Shown: positions 35,800 through 44,435 of the stretch, piece by piece
Numbering within the stretch: position 1 is the first letter of the stretch
Layout of the letters: every line of letters starts with the position of its first letter
Assembly (NCBI GenBank): GCA_009784825.1
Contig: WQXO01000006.1
Span: 62,001-126,000, forward strand
Length of the DNA stretch: 64,000 bases
From: Oscillospiraceae bacterium
GTDB lineage: Bacteria; Bacillota; Clostridia; Oscillospirales; Ruminococcaceae
Direction: 5' to 3'
The notes under the pieces: model-generated
The model's database searches: none
The model's input: the letters and a program-made list of their open reading frames with translations, nothing else
What the model was told of the DNA's origin: nothing
Program-made: the position numbers and the translations under genes

Positions 35800-36228
35800 A
35801 TGAAATTTAAATCAAAGGTTGATTGGTGGATTCATGTTTCATTTGCACTTATGCCGATTATAACTATATGGTTCATTATAGATTTTATTATTTCGCCGAG
35901 CATATCGAACGGTATTTTTGCGTGTCTTTTTCTGATTATAAACATTATCATAGTGCCGTGGTGGTTTAACACCCACTACATTTTAAATGAAAACGAACTT
36001 ATTATCAAACTCGGCGGACTTGGAAAAGGCACAAAAATCGCTTATTCGGCAATCACGAGTGTTAAGGAAACACGAGAGCCGTGGGCTTCGGCTGCATTAT
36101 CGATTGACAGGATAGAAATAATATTTAAAACAGGGAAAACAGGAAATGCGAAAGATGTGATTTATATTTCGCCGAAAGATAAACAGGAATTTTTAAGTCA
36201 ATTAGAGCAGAGAAGATTGAAAGGATAA
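35800..36228 (+). CDS. Small membrane protein with bacterial PH-like domain
   Basis: The 142-residue protein has two N-terminal transmembrane helices and a C-terminal domain (ILNENELIIKLGGLGKGTKI, then ISPKDKQEFL) of the bacterial pleckstrin-homology type seen in many small Firmicute proteins. Function unknown. A GGGAGG site precedes the ATG. It lies in the uronate operon, 21 bases after the phosphotransferase gene. Confidence 0.68.
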   Translation: MKFKSKVDWWIHVSFALMPIITIWFIIDFIISPSISNGIFACLFLIINIIIVPWWFNTHYILNENELIIKLGGLGKGTKIAYSAITSVKETREPWASAALSIDRIEIIFKTGKTGNAKDVIYISPKDKQEFLSQLEQRRLKG

Positions 36229-36230
36229 TT

Positions 36231-36767
36231 ATGAAAACAATAACAATAGAAACCGAAAGGCTGATACTAAAACCGTTTGAAGAAAAAGATGCGTATATCG
36301 CCGCATATAACAGCCGCCAACCCAGCGTTGCAGACGCTATGTCTGATATGGTTTTAGCTGATGAAAAAGCAGGACTTGAATGGATAAACTGGATAAACAG
36401 CATGGCAAGCGTGGAATTACCGTGGCAGGTTTTGTCTATTGAATTAAAAAGCGAGAATAAATGTATCGGGCTTATCGGTATTATCCCGCAACCGAAAATC
36501 CAAGGCGAGGTTGAGATTTTATTCTCGATTTCCGACGATTATCAAGGAAACGGCTACGCAACAGAAGCCGCTCAAGAAATGATTAAATGGTTTTTCAGCA
36601 CAAGAGAATGCAAATCTACATACTTGTGTGCAATTGTGAAAACCGATAATATACCATCACAAAAAGTTACTGAAAAGCTCGGCTTTGAATTTATTGAAAA
36701 TCGTGAAATCGATTATGACAATAAACCAACACAGTTTAAGTATTATACAATAAAAAAAGGAGCGTAA
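36231..36767 (+). CDS. GNAT family N-acetyltransferase (RimJ/RimL type)
   Basis: The 178-residue protein begins TIETERLILKPFEEKD and carries the acetyl-CoA motif DDYQGNGYATEAAQEMI, followed by NIPSQKVTEKLGFEF. This is the pattern of GNAT enzymes close to RimJ/RimL. The acceptor is unknown. It starts two bases after the PH-domain gene and ends three bases before uxaC. Confidence 0.9.
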   Translation: MKTITIETERLILKPFEEKDAYIAAYNSRQPSVADAMSDMVLADEKAGLEWINWINSMASVELPWQVLSIELKSENKCIGLIGIIPQPKIQGEVEILFSISDDYQGNGYATEAAQEMIKWFFSTRECKSTYLCAIVKTDNIPSQKVTEKLGFEFIENREIDYDNKPTQFKYYTIKKGA

Positions 36768-36770
36768 CCC

Positions 36771-38000
36771 ATGAAACACTTCCTCTGCGATAATTTTCTA
36801 CTGTCCAATAAAACTGCAGAAACGCTGTACCACGACTATGCGGTGAAAATGCCCATATTCGACTATCACTGTCATGTTGACCCTCAAGAAATCGCCGAGG
36901 ACAGGGCATACGACAACATAGCACAGTTATGGCTTGGCGGCGACCATTATAAATGGCGGATTATGCGGGCTAACGGCGTTTCAGAGGAATACGTCACGGG
37001 TAACGCCGACGACTACGACAGGTTCATGAAATTCGCAGAGGTTCTCCCCCGTTCAATCGGCAACCCGATTTACCACTGGACGCACTTGGAACTAAAGCGT
37101 TATTTCGACTGCGACTTAATTCTAAACCCCGAAAACGCTCATAAAATATGGGAAATATGTAATGAAAAATTACGCAAAGGCTTAACAGTCAGAAAAATCA
37201 TCAAAGCCTCAAACGTCACCGCAATCGGCACAACTGATGACCCCGACGATTCATTGGAATGGCACATTAAAATGAAGAACGATTCTTCGTGGGACGTAAA
37301 TGTAATCCCGACATTCCGCCCCGACAGATTGTTAAACAGCGACAGACCGATTGACGAGATTAAAGCACATTTAATCGAACGCATGGACTATTTCAATGAA
37401 CACGGCTGCTGTATTGCCGACCACGGACTTAGTCATATAAGCACCCCCGATAATGAGTTACTGCTGTTTTGTGCAAATGAATACGCAAAACGTAGCTGGG
37501 TAATGCAGCTACATTTTAACGTACACCGTGACGTGAATTCCCGAATGTTCAATAAAATCGGTGCAAACACGGGGTTCGACTGCATTTCCACACAGGATAA
37601 TAATGCGTTGGCAGGGCTCCTTAACAATATAGAAAACCTCCCTAAAACAATCCTGTATTCGCTTAATCCTGCCGATAATATGTTCCTTGCGACATTAGCG
37701 GGGTGCTTCCCGAATATGCAGTTCGGGGCGGCATGGTGGTTCAACGACACTAAGGCGGGCATGATTGAACAATTAACCGCTTATGCAAATGCAGGGGTTC
37801 TCGGGAATTTTATAGGCATGCTGACCGATTCAAGGAGCTTTCTGAGTTACACAAGGCATGAGTATTTCCGCAGAATTCTGTGTAATCTGCTGGGGACATG
37901 GGTCGAAAACGGCGAATACCCCGCCGACACAGAAACGCTCGGCGAGGTAGTAAGGGATATTTGTTATAACAATGCATTTAAATATTTTCAATCGCCTTAA
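36771..38000 (+). CDS. uxaC: Uronate isomerase (short form)
   Basis: It converts glucuronate to fructuronate or galacturonate to tagaturonate, the first step of uronate breakdown. Family landmarks are FDYHCHVDPQEI (metal-binding His pair, residues 31-35), RPDRLL, CIADHGLSH, QLHFNVHRD, and the closing TDSRSFLSYTRHEYFRR. At 409 residues it is about 50 shorter than the commonest forms; the loss appears to be in the helices between RPD and DHG and just after, with no catalytic block missing. The 3' end overlaps convergent radA by 23 bases. Confidence 0.93.
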   Translation: MKHFLCDNFLLSNKTAETLYHDYAVKMPIFDYHCHVDPQEIAEDRAYDNIAQLWLGGDHYKWRIMRANGVSEEYVTGNADDYDRFMKFAEVLPRSIGNPIYHWTHLELKRYFDCDLILNPENAHKIWEICNEKLRKGLTVRKIIKASNVTAIGTTDDPDDSLEWHIKMKNDSSWDVNVIPTFRPDRLLNSDRPIDEIKAHLIERMDYFNEHGCCIADHGLSHISTPDNELLLFCANEYAKRSWVMQLHFNVHRDVNSRMFNKIGANTGFDCISTQDNNALAGLLNNIENLPKTILYSLNPADNMFLATLAGCFPNMQFGAAWWFNDTKAGMIEQLTAYANAGVLGNFIGMLTDSRSFLSYTRHEYFRRILCNLLGTWVENGEYPADTETLGEVVRDICYNNAFKYFQSP

Positions 38001-39333
38001 ACATCTGCGGCAAATTCGCCGCACCGATGATTTTTATACCATAGTTCTCACTCTTGTCCAACTGCTTCAACGCCGCTTTCGGGATTATACACGTTGCAAA
38101 CCCCATTCGCATACACTCCCGAACCCGTTCCGGTGTATTACTCACGCTTCTTATTTCCCCGCCTAACCCGATTTCCCCGAACACTGCCACATCCTCGGGA
38201 ATGGGGGTGTCGGTTATCCCGGAATATAATGCAAGTGCTATTGCTAAATCTGCGGCAGGCTCGTCCGCCCTTAACCCGCCGATTATATTAATGTAAACAT
38301 CACACCCACCGAAAAACAACCCTGTCCGCTTTTCTAAAACCGCTAAAATAAGGCAAAGGCGATTATAATCAAACCCGTTAGATACCCTCCTCGGAGCGGT
38401 GAACCCGCTTTTCGTCACCAACGCCTGTATTTCCGCTAAAATGGGTCTTGCCCCCTCCATAGTGCATAACACGCTAATGCCGGAAACGCCGTTCGGTCTG
38501 CCGGAAAGCAGCATTTCGGAAGGATTGGGGACTTCGTGCAACCCCCTGTCACGCATTTCAAACACACCGATTTCGTTGGTTGAGCCGAAACGGTTCTTGA
38601 CCGCCCTAAGAATTCTGTAGGACAGCTGCCTGTCCCCCTCGAAATACAGCACCGTGTCTACAATATGCTCAAGCACCTTAGGTCCCGCAATCCCGCCGTC
38701 CTTATTCACATGCCCGATTACAAAAATCGGGATTTCTTTATTTTTAGCGACCGCCATCAACGCATTGGTACATTCCCGCACTTGTGTAACGCTTCCCTGT
38801 GCGGAGGTAATTGAGCTGAGCCGCATTGTCTGTATAGAGTCTATTATTACAACATCAGGTAAGTTTTGTATAATTGCGGCGATTATTCCGGAACAGTCGG
38901 TGCTTTGTGCAATAAGCAAATTCGGCGTTTTTATTCCGAGGCGGTCTGCCCGAATTTTAAGCTGACGTTCACTTTCCTCCCCGGTAGCATAGAGGATTTT
39001 TTGTTTCATTGAACCGCATATTTGAAGTAACAGCGTAGACTTACCAATACCCGGCTCACCGGAAAGCAGGACTAATGAGCCTTTCACCAATCCGCCCCCT
39101 AAAACACGGTTAAGCTCGCCCGTCCCCGTGTCCAAGCGAACATCATCGTCACAATTAATATCGTCCAATTTCCGAACGGATACAGGGGTATAATTATTCG
39201 GAACGCTCGGATGTGCGTCCCCTAAGGTTGCCTCTTCGAGGACATTCCATGACTTACAGCCGGCACATTGTCCGTTCCATTTCGGGTGTTCATGCCCGCA
39301 TTCAGTGCATATGTATAATGTTTTATGTTTCAT
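37978..39333 (-). CDS. radA: DNA repair protein RadA
   Basis: RadA is a RecA-like helicase that helps branch migration in recombination. The 451-residue protein has a CTECGHEHPKWNGQCAGC zinc finger, Walker A GEPGIGKSTLLLQ near residue 95, the RadA-specific KNRFGSTNEIGVFEM and a Lon-like C-terminal domain (ADEPAADLAIALAL, ending near VFGEIGLGGEIR). A short palindromic repeat has been inserted in frame between the zinc finger and the ATPase domain, adding residues like LGDAHPSVPN. Confidence 0.96.
   Translation of the reverse strand: MKHKTLYICTECGHEHPKWNGQCAGCKSWNVLEEATLGDAHPSVPNNYTPVSVRKLDDINCDDDVRLDTGTGELNRVLGGGLVKGSLVLLSGEPGIGKSTLLLQICGSMKQKILYATGEESERQLKIRADRLGIKTPNLLIAQSTDCSGIIAAIIQNLPDVVIIDSIQTMRLSSITSAQGSVTQVRECTNALMAVAKNKEIPIFVIGHVNKDGGIAGPKVLEHIVDTVLYFEGDRQLSYRILRAVKNRFGSTNEIGVFEMRDRGLHEVPNPSEMLLSGRPNGVSGISVLCTMEGARPILAEIQALVTKSGFTAPRRVSNGFDYNRLCLILAVLEKRTGLFFGGCDVYINIIGGLRADEPAADLAIALALYSGITDTPIPEDVAVFGEIGLGGEIRSVSNTPERVRECMRMGFATCIIPKAALKQLDKSENYGIKIIGAANLPQMFKAIENI
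39200..39224 (+). repeat. Palindromic CTAC element inside radA (decayed copy)
   Basis: GGAACGC and GCGTCCC enclose TCGGATGT and are followed by CCTA. One stem pair is broken. It lies in frame in the interdomain linker of radA. Confidence 0.6.
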
Positions 39334-39340
39334 AAAAACA

Positions 39341-39369
39341 AGTATAACATATTTTTTTTATGAAATCAA
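39341..39369 (-). promoter_or_regulatory. Sigma-A promoter of radA
   Basis: On the minus strand TTGATT, 17 bases and TATACT end just before the radA start, leaving a very short leader. Confidence 0.55.
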
Positions 39370-39380
39370 GAAGAAACCCC

Positions 39381-39426
39381 TTGACAAATAATCATACTCA
39401 TGGTACAATGTTCATACTATCGGTAC
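39381..39426 (+). promoter_or_regulatory. Promoter and twin operators of the TetR operon
   Basis: TTGACA (39381-39386), 17 bases and TACAAT (39404-39409). Two 14-base boxes CATACTNNNGGTAC at 39393-39406 and 39413-39426, 20 bases apart, cover the -10 box and the start site. Each has a TAC-N5-GTA dyad, the sort of site a TetR dimer binds, so the regulator probably represses itself. Confidence 0.75.
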
Positions 39427-39443
39427 ATTTAAAGGAGAACATC

Positions 39444-40046
39444 ATGACTTCTAAAAAAGAAAAACTCGCAGAATTCCACAAAAACAGTATTATCGAAGCG
39501 GCGAAAAACCTATTCGCAGAGAGGGGTGTTGCATATACCAAGATGGATGATATTGCAATCGCCGCAGGCTACAGCAAGTCCACTCTATACGCTTATTTCA
39601 AAAGTAAGGACGAGATTTTCAACCATATTATATTGGAGCATATCACAATTCTTAAAACAGCTATAGAAACCGCTTTGAAAGACAATCCGGGATTCCCCGA
39701 AGGGTATTACGCCATTTGTAACGCCCTCAGCGAATTTTATAACAAATACCCGACTTATTTTGAAAGCATCATAGGTGAGATTAAGATTCCAAAGGACGAA
39801 TCCGAGGCAATTCTCATAAGTATTTACCAAGTCGGCGAGGAAATCAACCATATTATTGAGGATTATATAAAACACAGCCGCCTTGATGTTCCGGCTTTGC
39901 AGGCGACGTTCACATTATGGTCAGCAATCAGCGGAGTGATTATTATGGCACATAAAAAAGAAATGTATATTAATAAAGCAATGAGCATTTCAAAAGAGCG
40001 GTTTATGCAAGACGGGTTTGCCATGCTGATGAAAGGGATATTATGA
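39444..40046 (+). CDS. TetR family transcriptional regulator
   Basis: The 200-residue protein has the TetR N-terminal helix-turn-helix IIEAAKNLFAERGVAYTKMDDIAIAAGYSKSTLYAYF, broken here only for description; its recognition helix is GYSKSTLYAYFKSKDE. The helical C-terminal domain would bind a ligand. ATG 39444 follows AAAGGAG. It overlaps the reductase gene by four bases and, given the twin operators, probably represses the three-gene operon. Confidence 0.92.
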   Translation: MTSKKEKLAEFHKNSIIEAAKNLFAERGVAYTKMDDIAIAAGYSKSTLYAYFKSKDEIFNHIILEHITILKTAIETALKDNPGFPEGYYAICNALSEFYNKYPTYFESIIGEIKIPKDESEAILISIYQVGEEINHIIEDYIKHSRLDVPALQATFTLWSAISGVIIMAHKKEMYINKAMSISKERFMQDGFAMLMKGIL

Positions 40047-40627
40047 AAAAGATGTTAGCAATTTTGGCAAGCCCACGCAGCTCGGGTAATGCGGCAAATA
40101 TGCTTGATACTGCTGTTCAAAAAGCAGGGGAAAGCGGGTTCACAATTGAATATATCGACTTATACAAAAAAGACATAACATACTGTAAAGGGTGCATGGG
40201 CTGTAAGAAAATCGGTTCTTGTGTTATAAATGATGACATTAAAGAAATCGAGCGGCTAATTAAAGAATGTGACTTAGTAACTGTCGCCTGCCCTACTTAT
40301 TTTGCGAATGTTTCTGCCCCATTAAAAAATATGTTTGACAGATTAGTCGGGGTTGCTTTCGACGATAACAACAGCTTTATCCCAAAACCGAAACTGTCAC
40401 AAAAACAGAAATATCTCATTCTCATAACCTGCAGTACACCTGCTCCGTTCGACAAGCTCGCAGGGCAAAGCACAGGAACGGTAAAAGCAATAAGGGAATT
40501 CTTCCATGTTTCGGGAATGAAGCATGCAGGAACTGTTATATTCTCGGGAACACGAAATAAAAGCGAGGTTCCTCTAAAAATAACCAAACAAATACACAAT
40601 ATTATCCGAAAGGCAGGAAAAAAATGA
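40043..40627 (+). CDS. Flavodoxin-fold NAD(P)H-dependent oxidoreductase
   Basis: The 194-residue protein begins MLAILASPRSSGNAANML, the FMN phosphate loop of this family, and contains YCKGCMGCKKIGSCVINDDI, the CxxC...C block of the iron-sulfur-flavoprotein-like reductases, then CPTYFANVSAPLKNMFDR. It probably reduces quinones, flavins or nitro compounds. Position between a TetR regulator and an FMN-binding protein fits a redox-stress response. Confidence 0.88.
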   Translation: MKKMLAILASPRSSGNAANMLDTAVQKAGESGFTIEYIDLYKKDITYCKGCMGCKKIGSCVINDDIKEIERLIKECDLVTVACPTYFANVSAPLKNMFDRLVGVAFDDNNSFIPKPKLSQKQKYLILITCSTPAPFDKLAGQSTGTVKAIREFFHVSGMKHAGTVIFSGTRNKSEVPLKITKQIHNIIRKAGKK

Positions 40628-41016
40628 AAAAGAAGATTATAATAATCACAATCTGCGTTTTAGCGACTGCGGGAGCGGTCTTCGCCTACTACATGGCAGG
40701 GGTAGCCTCATATCAGAATAAAGTCAAAAACACGATTATCACTGAAGTTGACACAACGAAAATCCCCGACGGTACTTACATCGGGGAATATGATGTGGGC
40801 TTCCTTTACGTTAAAGCGGCTGTTACCGTGAAAGACGGCGAAATGACACATATTGAGCTTATCGAACACCATAACGACCGCGGCGTTGTCGCAGAAATAA
40901 TAATAGATGATATGATTAGCGAACAACGAATAAATGTTGACGGGGTTACAGGAGCGACTAATTCCGGCACAGTCATAAAGAAAGCGGTTGAGAACGCTTT
41001 GCGAAATGCAGGATAA
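40624..41016 (+). CDS. Membrane-anchored FMN-binding domain protein
   Basis: The 130-residue protein has one N-terminal membrane helix (ICVLATAGAVFAYYMAG) and an FMN-binding domain like that of NqrC/RnfG. The motif DGVTGATNSGTVI near residue 105 has the Ser/Thr to which FMN is covalently linked in the family (usually D/SGATxxS/T). It would carry electrons on the outer face of the membrane. Covalent attachment needs an ApbE-type transferase, not present here. Confidence 0.85.
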   Translation: MKKKIIIITICVLATAGAVFAYYMAGVASYQNKVKNTIITEVDTTKIPDGTYIGEYDVGFLYVKAAVTVKDGEMTHIELIEHHNDRGVVAEIIIDDMISEQRINVDGVTGATNSGTVIKKAVENALRNAG

Positions 41017-41017
41017 C

Positions 41018-41761
41018 TTATGCTGACGGGTTATTCTCCGTCACTTCGGGTAATTCACCGCCATCGAGGTATTGCATAATCCCTTTATAGATGGCGAACG
41101 CAATCTTCTTTTGATAATCGGGGTCACTTAAATTAGCTGCGTCACCTGCATTAGACAAGAACCCGCACTCAATAAGCACAGCAGGCTGAGCTGTGGACTT
41201 AAACAAAAACAGCTCGTTGTCAATTATTTTAATTTCACGGTTGTTACCCTCTTGAATTTCTGCAATGCTGTTTTGCAAAAGCTGTGCAAGCATATAATTA
41301 TCGCTGTGGTTTGGGGTATAGAACATCTGCCCGCCGTAATAAACCGAGTCAGTGAACTTATTCTGGTGGATAGAGAAGAACAAGCTGTTCGGGTGAGCGT
41401 CTACAACAGCCTTGCGGTTTTGCATATCGGAGACCTTCTGGTTGCGTATCCCCGTAACACCCTCACTGTGCATGGAACGGTCTTCACCCCTCGTAAGAAT
41501 TACATTAAACCCGGAGAATTCTAAGAGCTGTTGAAGATTCTTAACTATGGCAAGGTTGATGTCCTTTTCCAATTCACCGTTTATACCGACACAGCCACCA
41601 TCCATTCCGCCATGCCCTGCGTCTAAAATAATCGTCATTCTCCCATCCGCTCCCGCATTAACGGGAACAGTGGGGTTATTCACATTAAACGTAAATGCAA
41701 TCACAAGAAAGCAGACTAAAAATGCCAGCGTCAACGGCAGCTTATTTTTACGAATATCCAT
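41018..41761 (-). CDS. cwlD: N-acetylmuramoyl-L-alanine amidase, CwlD-like
   Basis: The 247-residue protein has an N-terminal membrane anchor and an Amidase_3 domain: IILDAGHGGMDGG with the first zinc His, a second ligand in the GELEKDINL stretch, FSIHQNKF with the third and VLIECGFLSN with the catalytic Glu. Length and layout fit CwlD, which makes muramic-delta-lactam in spore cortex. Germination genes elsewhere in the window agree with this. It is convergent with the flavin operon, separated by one base. Confidence 0.85.
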   Translation of the reverse strand: MDIRKNKLPLTLAFLVCFLVIAFTFNVNNPTVPVNAGADGRMTIILDAGHGGMDGGCVGINGELEKDINLAIVKNLQQLLEFSGFNVILTRGEDRSMHSEGVTGIRNQKVSDMQNRKAVVDAHPNSLFFSIHQNKFTDSVYYGGQMFYTPNHSDNYMLAQLLQNSIAEIQEGNNREIKIIDNELFLFKSTAQPAVLIECGFLSNAGDAANLSDPDYQKKIAFAIYKGIMQYLDGGELPEVTENNPSA

Positions 41762-41868
41762 AATATAACCTCATGTTTTTTTATAAATTATATTATGAAC
41801 CCCGGACAAATATGACAAGCATGGATATTCAAATTATATTTGCAAATAATAAGTCTGAGGTGATTAAT

Positions 41869-42018
41869 ATGCCGAAAGACAGTCAAATCGACCCGAAGGA
41901 AGTCCGCAAGGCAAAGGCGAAAGGACAAACATCTTTTGCGAGCGATAAAGCCGACAACGGGAACAATAACAGTAAAAAGCAATCAGGAAACCGTCATAAA
42001 CCAGGTAGCGATAAATAA
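41869..42018 (+). CDS. Small hydrophilic protein, unknown
   Basis: This 49-residue protein is very polar and Lys/Asn/Ser-rich, with a DPKEVRKAKAKGQTSF stretch. The ATG at 41869 follows GAGGTGA at good spacing; the longer open frame has no ribosome site. It might be a small spore protein given its neighbours and composition, but no known SASP motif is seen. A stable hairpin follows. Confidence 0.55.
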   Translation: MPKDSQIDPKEVRKAKAKGQTSFASDKADNGNNNSKKQSGNRHKPGSDK

Positions 42019-42021
42019 TTA

Positions 42022-42054
42022 ATTAGGGAGCAGTTTTTTAAGCTGCTCCCTAAT
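42022..42054. terminator. Strong hairpin between convergent genes
   Basis: ATTAGGGAGCAG and CTGCTCCCTAAT form a 12-bp stem around nine bases. No U tract follows, so termination is likely but not certain. Confidence 0.6.
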
Positions 42055-42065
42055 ACAACAAAAAC

Positions 42066-42854
42066 TTATAAATTTGTTGACACCTCAAAACTCGCCCTGT
42101 CACTCCTCAAATCAAACAACAGCCTGCCTTTCTCGAAAAACCGCACCCGAGCGGGACAAGCCAAACACTCTGTAATAATTCTGCTCATTTTCCCGTTTTG
42201 CGGAGCGGGCAATCTGTGTCCCTTTTGAGGTGAAACATTCACAACAAGTACATACCTGCCCTGCTTTAGAACAACTCTCTCAGAATTACAGCACAAAACC
42301 CTTACCCCGAGATACGTCGCAAGCCTATATTCCCTGCCTTTGTAATAAACAACGCAGATACACCCCTTAAATCGCAACCCCATAAACGGTATATCAGCAA
42401 CAGACACCGAAACCGAGCAATTCCTCATAAAATTGCACTGCATCCACAAATAAGATTTCGGGAAAGAAACACCGCTGTCCTTTTCGATATAACCGAGTCC
42501 ACTGCTAAAATCTGTAGTTTTCCCGTTTATACTAACCCAACCACACAGCTTATGCCGCATGCTTATAATTCCGTGGCGGCACTCCATAGGGAAATACTTA
42601 AAAGGCCCCATTATATCATATTTTAAAGGGGTTAGTTTCCCGTAGCGAATTTGTCCTTTTATGCACACCTCATCGTTTTGAATATCAATAATCGCACCTT
42701 TATCGCTAAATCTGCATTTCCCGAACCCGTCAAACCAATACGCCTTATCATCGGTAACAACCTGAATAAACCTGCAACCGTCTGCAATTCCCGGAATAAA
42801 CGCTATTGTGTTTTTCTCATTCTGATGCTTGAAATAATAACCGTCGAATTTCAT
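42066..42854 (-). CDS. Tocopherol-cyclase family protein
   Basis: The 262-residue protein shows the plan of bacterial members of this family: GYYFKHQNEKNTIAFIPG at the start, GPFKYFPMECRHGIISMRH with conserved ECRHG, GYIEKDSGVSFPKSYLWMQC, and GREYRLATYLG. It probably binds or cyclises a hydrophobic molecule in a beta-barrel-like cavity; a true tocopherol pathway is not expected here. It overlaps the FAD/Rieske gene upstream by four bases, so the two are coupled. Confidence 0.8.
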   Translation of the reverse strand: MKFDGYYFKHQNEKNTIAFIPGIADGCRFIQVVTDDKAYWFDGFGKCRFSDKGAIIDIQNDEVCIKGQIRYGKLTPLKYDIMGPFKYFPMECRHGIISMRHKLCGWVSINGKTTDFSSGLGYIEKDSGVSFPKSYLWMQCNFMRNCSVSVSVADIPFMGLRFKGCICVVYYKGREYRLATYLGVRVLCCNSERVVLKQGRYVLVVNVSPQKGHRLPAPQNGKMSRIITECLACPARVRFFEKGRLLFDLRSDRASFEVSTNL

Positions 42855-44164
42855 TTCAAATCCCCCGTTGCCGGATTATTAATCAGCTTTCCATCTCTTT
42901 TAAATCGTGAACCGTGGCAAGGGCAATCCCATGTCTGCTCGGTTTTATTCCACTTAAGTGCACAGCCCATATGTGGACACCTCGGTACAGTAGGTGTCAG
43001 CAAATTCCCAACAGCAGAAACACCATTAAGCAGTAACTGCGGTTTTAATATACTTCTACCGGGTGAATATACAGCGGCATACGGGTTTTTCCTCCCCATA
43101 ACCATATCCGTCAAAATCATTGCACCAACCATAGAACCGGTCATGCCCCACTTATTGAACCCCGTAGTGACATATAACCCCCTCACACTGTCGGAATACC
43201 GCCCGATATACGGAACACCGTCCAACGTCATGCAGTCCTGCGTCGCCCATGTATATTTCTCGATTGAATTGGGGTAATACTTTTTGGCGAATCTTCGCAG
43301 AACACGCCATTTTCCGCCCAATGAACCTGTTCTGTGGTCGCCACCTCCAATTAACAGCAGATTCCCATAATTCCTGAACGACAAGCCGTCTTGAGTTTCT
43401 TCAAGGTACATACCGTCAATGTCCGGTGTATTTTCAAGTGCAATCACATAAGACCTGTGCTGATACATTTTCAGAAAATAACTCCCGTGCTTGTTCAGGA
43501 AAGGGAAATGCGTGGCTACTATAATTCTCTCAGCTTTTATTTTCGCCTTATTAGTAACCGCAATATTTTTCGCAAGCTCCTTTACAAAAGTATTCTCATA
43601 AATATTTAAATCCCGTGCAATCCCATAAAGGAACTCCAGCGGGTTAAACTGTGCCTGCTTTTCAAACCTAACCGCCCCTGCTGTTTTAAACGGCAGGGGT
43701 ATTTCTTCAATAAAGCTTGCAGGGAAACCGAGGGAATTCACCGCCCGAACCTCCCGCTCAATTGCGTTTGTGTCCTTCAGCGAATAAACATACGCACTCT
43801 TCTCTTCAAGCCCGCACGGGAATTCTTTGGCAAGCTCTTTAAATTTCCCGACAGCCGACTGATTTGCTTTGAGGTACATGGCGGCTTTTTCCACTCCTGC
43901 GGTTCTTATAAGTTTATCGTAAATAAGCCCGTGCTGGCTTGTGATTTTTGCAGTGGTGTTTTTAGTAATACCCGAGCCTATTCTGTTACCCTCAACTAAA
44001 ATATAATCAACGCCTGCTTTTTTCAAAAAATATGCACATAAAATCCCCGCCATTCCGCCGCCGATAATCAAAACATCAGTTTTGATGTTCTTGCCTAAAG
44101 CGGGGAAGCTCGGGGGTTTAGAATTATGTGAATTATTAATCGTGTCAAGCCATACAGATTTCAT
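42851..44164 (-). CDS. FAD oxidoreductase with C-terminal Rieske domain
   Basis: The 437-residue fusion has a DAO-type FAD fold with the Rossmann motif DVLIIGGGMAGILCAYF near residue 32, and a C-terminal Rieske [2Fe-2S] domain with CPHMGCALKW and CPCHGSRF at the expected spacing. Electrons would pass between flavin and the cluster. Such fusions are common in Firmicutes; the substrate is not known. It is the first gene of a coupled pair with the tocopherol-cyclase-like protein. Confidence 0.9.
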   Translation of the reverse strand: MKSVWLDTINNSHNSKPPSFPALGKNIKTDVLIIGGGMAGILCAYFLKKAGVDYILVEGNRIGSGITKNTTAKITSQHGLIYDKLIRTAGVEKAAMYLKANQSAVGKFKELAKEFPCGLEEKSAYVYSLKDTNAIEREVRAVNSLGFPASFIEEIPLPFKTAGAVRFEKQAQFNPLEFLYGIARDLNIYENTFVKELAKNIAVTNKAKIKAERIIVATHFPFLNKHGSYFLKMYQHRSYVIALENTPDIDGMYLEETQDGLSFRNYGNLLLIGGGDHRTGSLGGKWRVLRRFAKKYYPNSIEKYTWATQDCMTLDGVPYIGRYSDSVRGLYVTTGFNKWGMTGSMVGAMILTDMVMGRKNPYAAVYSPGRSILKPQLLLNGVSAVGNLLTPTVPRCPHMGCALKWNKTEQTWDCPCHGSRFKRDGKLINNPATGDLK

Positions 44165-44435
44165 AAACCCTCCGTGTAATTATGAATTCTGTATAGTATG
44201 TCCGGTTTTTATGCGTTTATCTAAAAAGTATGGTATATTGACAAACATCTGTATAAACGATATAATTTATAATAATGCTTTAACGACATTCTTGTGTGGA
44301 TAATTCATGATAACTTTTATAGCTATGTTATCAATGCACAAACAGGGAGAATAATAAGCAAGGGTTCAATGATTTCTTAGTTTAACCCAAACAAACGCTT
44401 CCCTTTCGGGAAGCGTTTGTTTATTGATTGACTGA
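44165..44435. other. Intergenic region with terminator
   Basis: These 270 bases are AT-rich and show no ORF with a ribosome site. The only structure seen is the terminator at 44389-44422. Confidence 0.55.
44389..44422. terminator. Perfect 15-bp bidirectional terminator
   Basis: AAACAAACGCTTCCC and GGGAAGCGTTTGTTT enclose TTTC, 14 bases past the stop of the surface protein. Confidence 0.8.
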
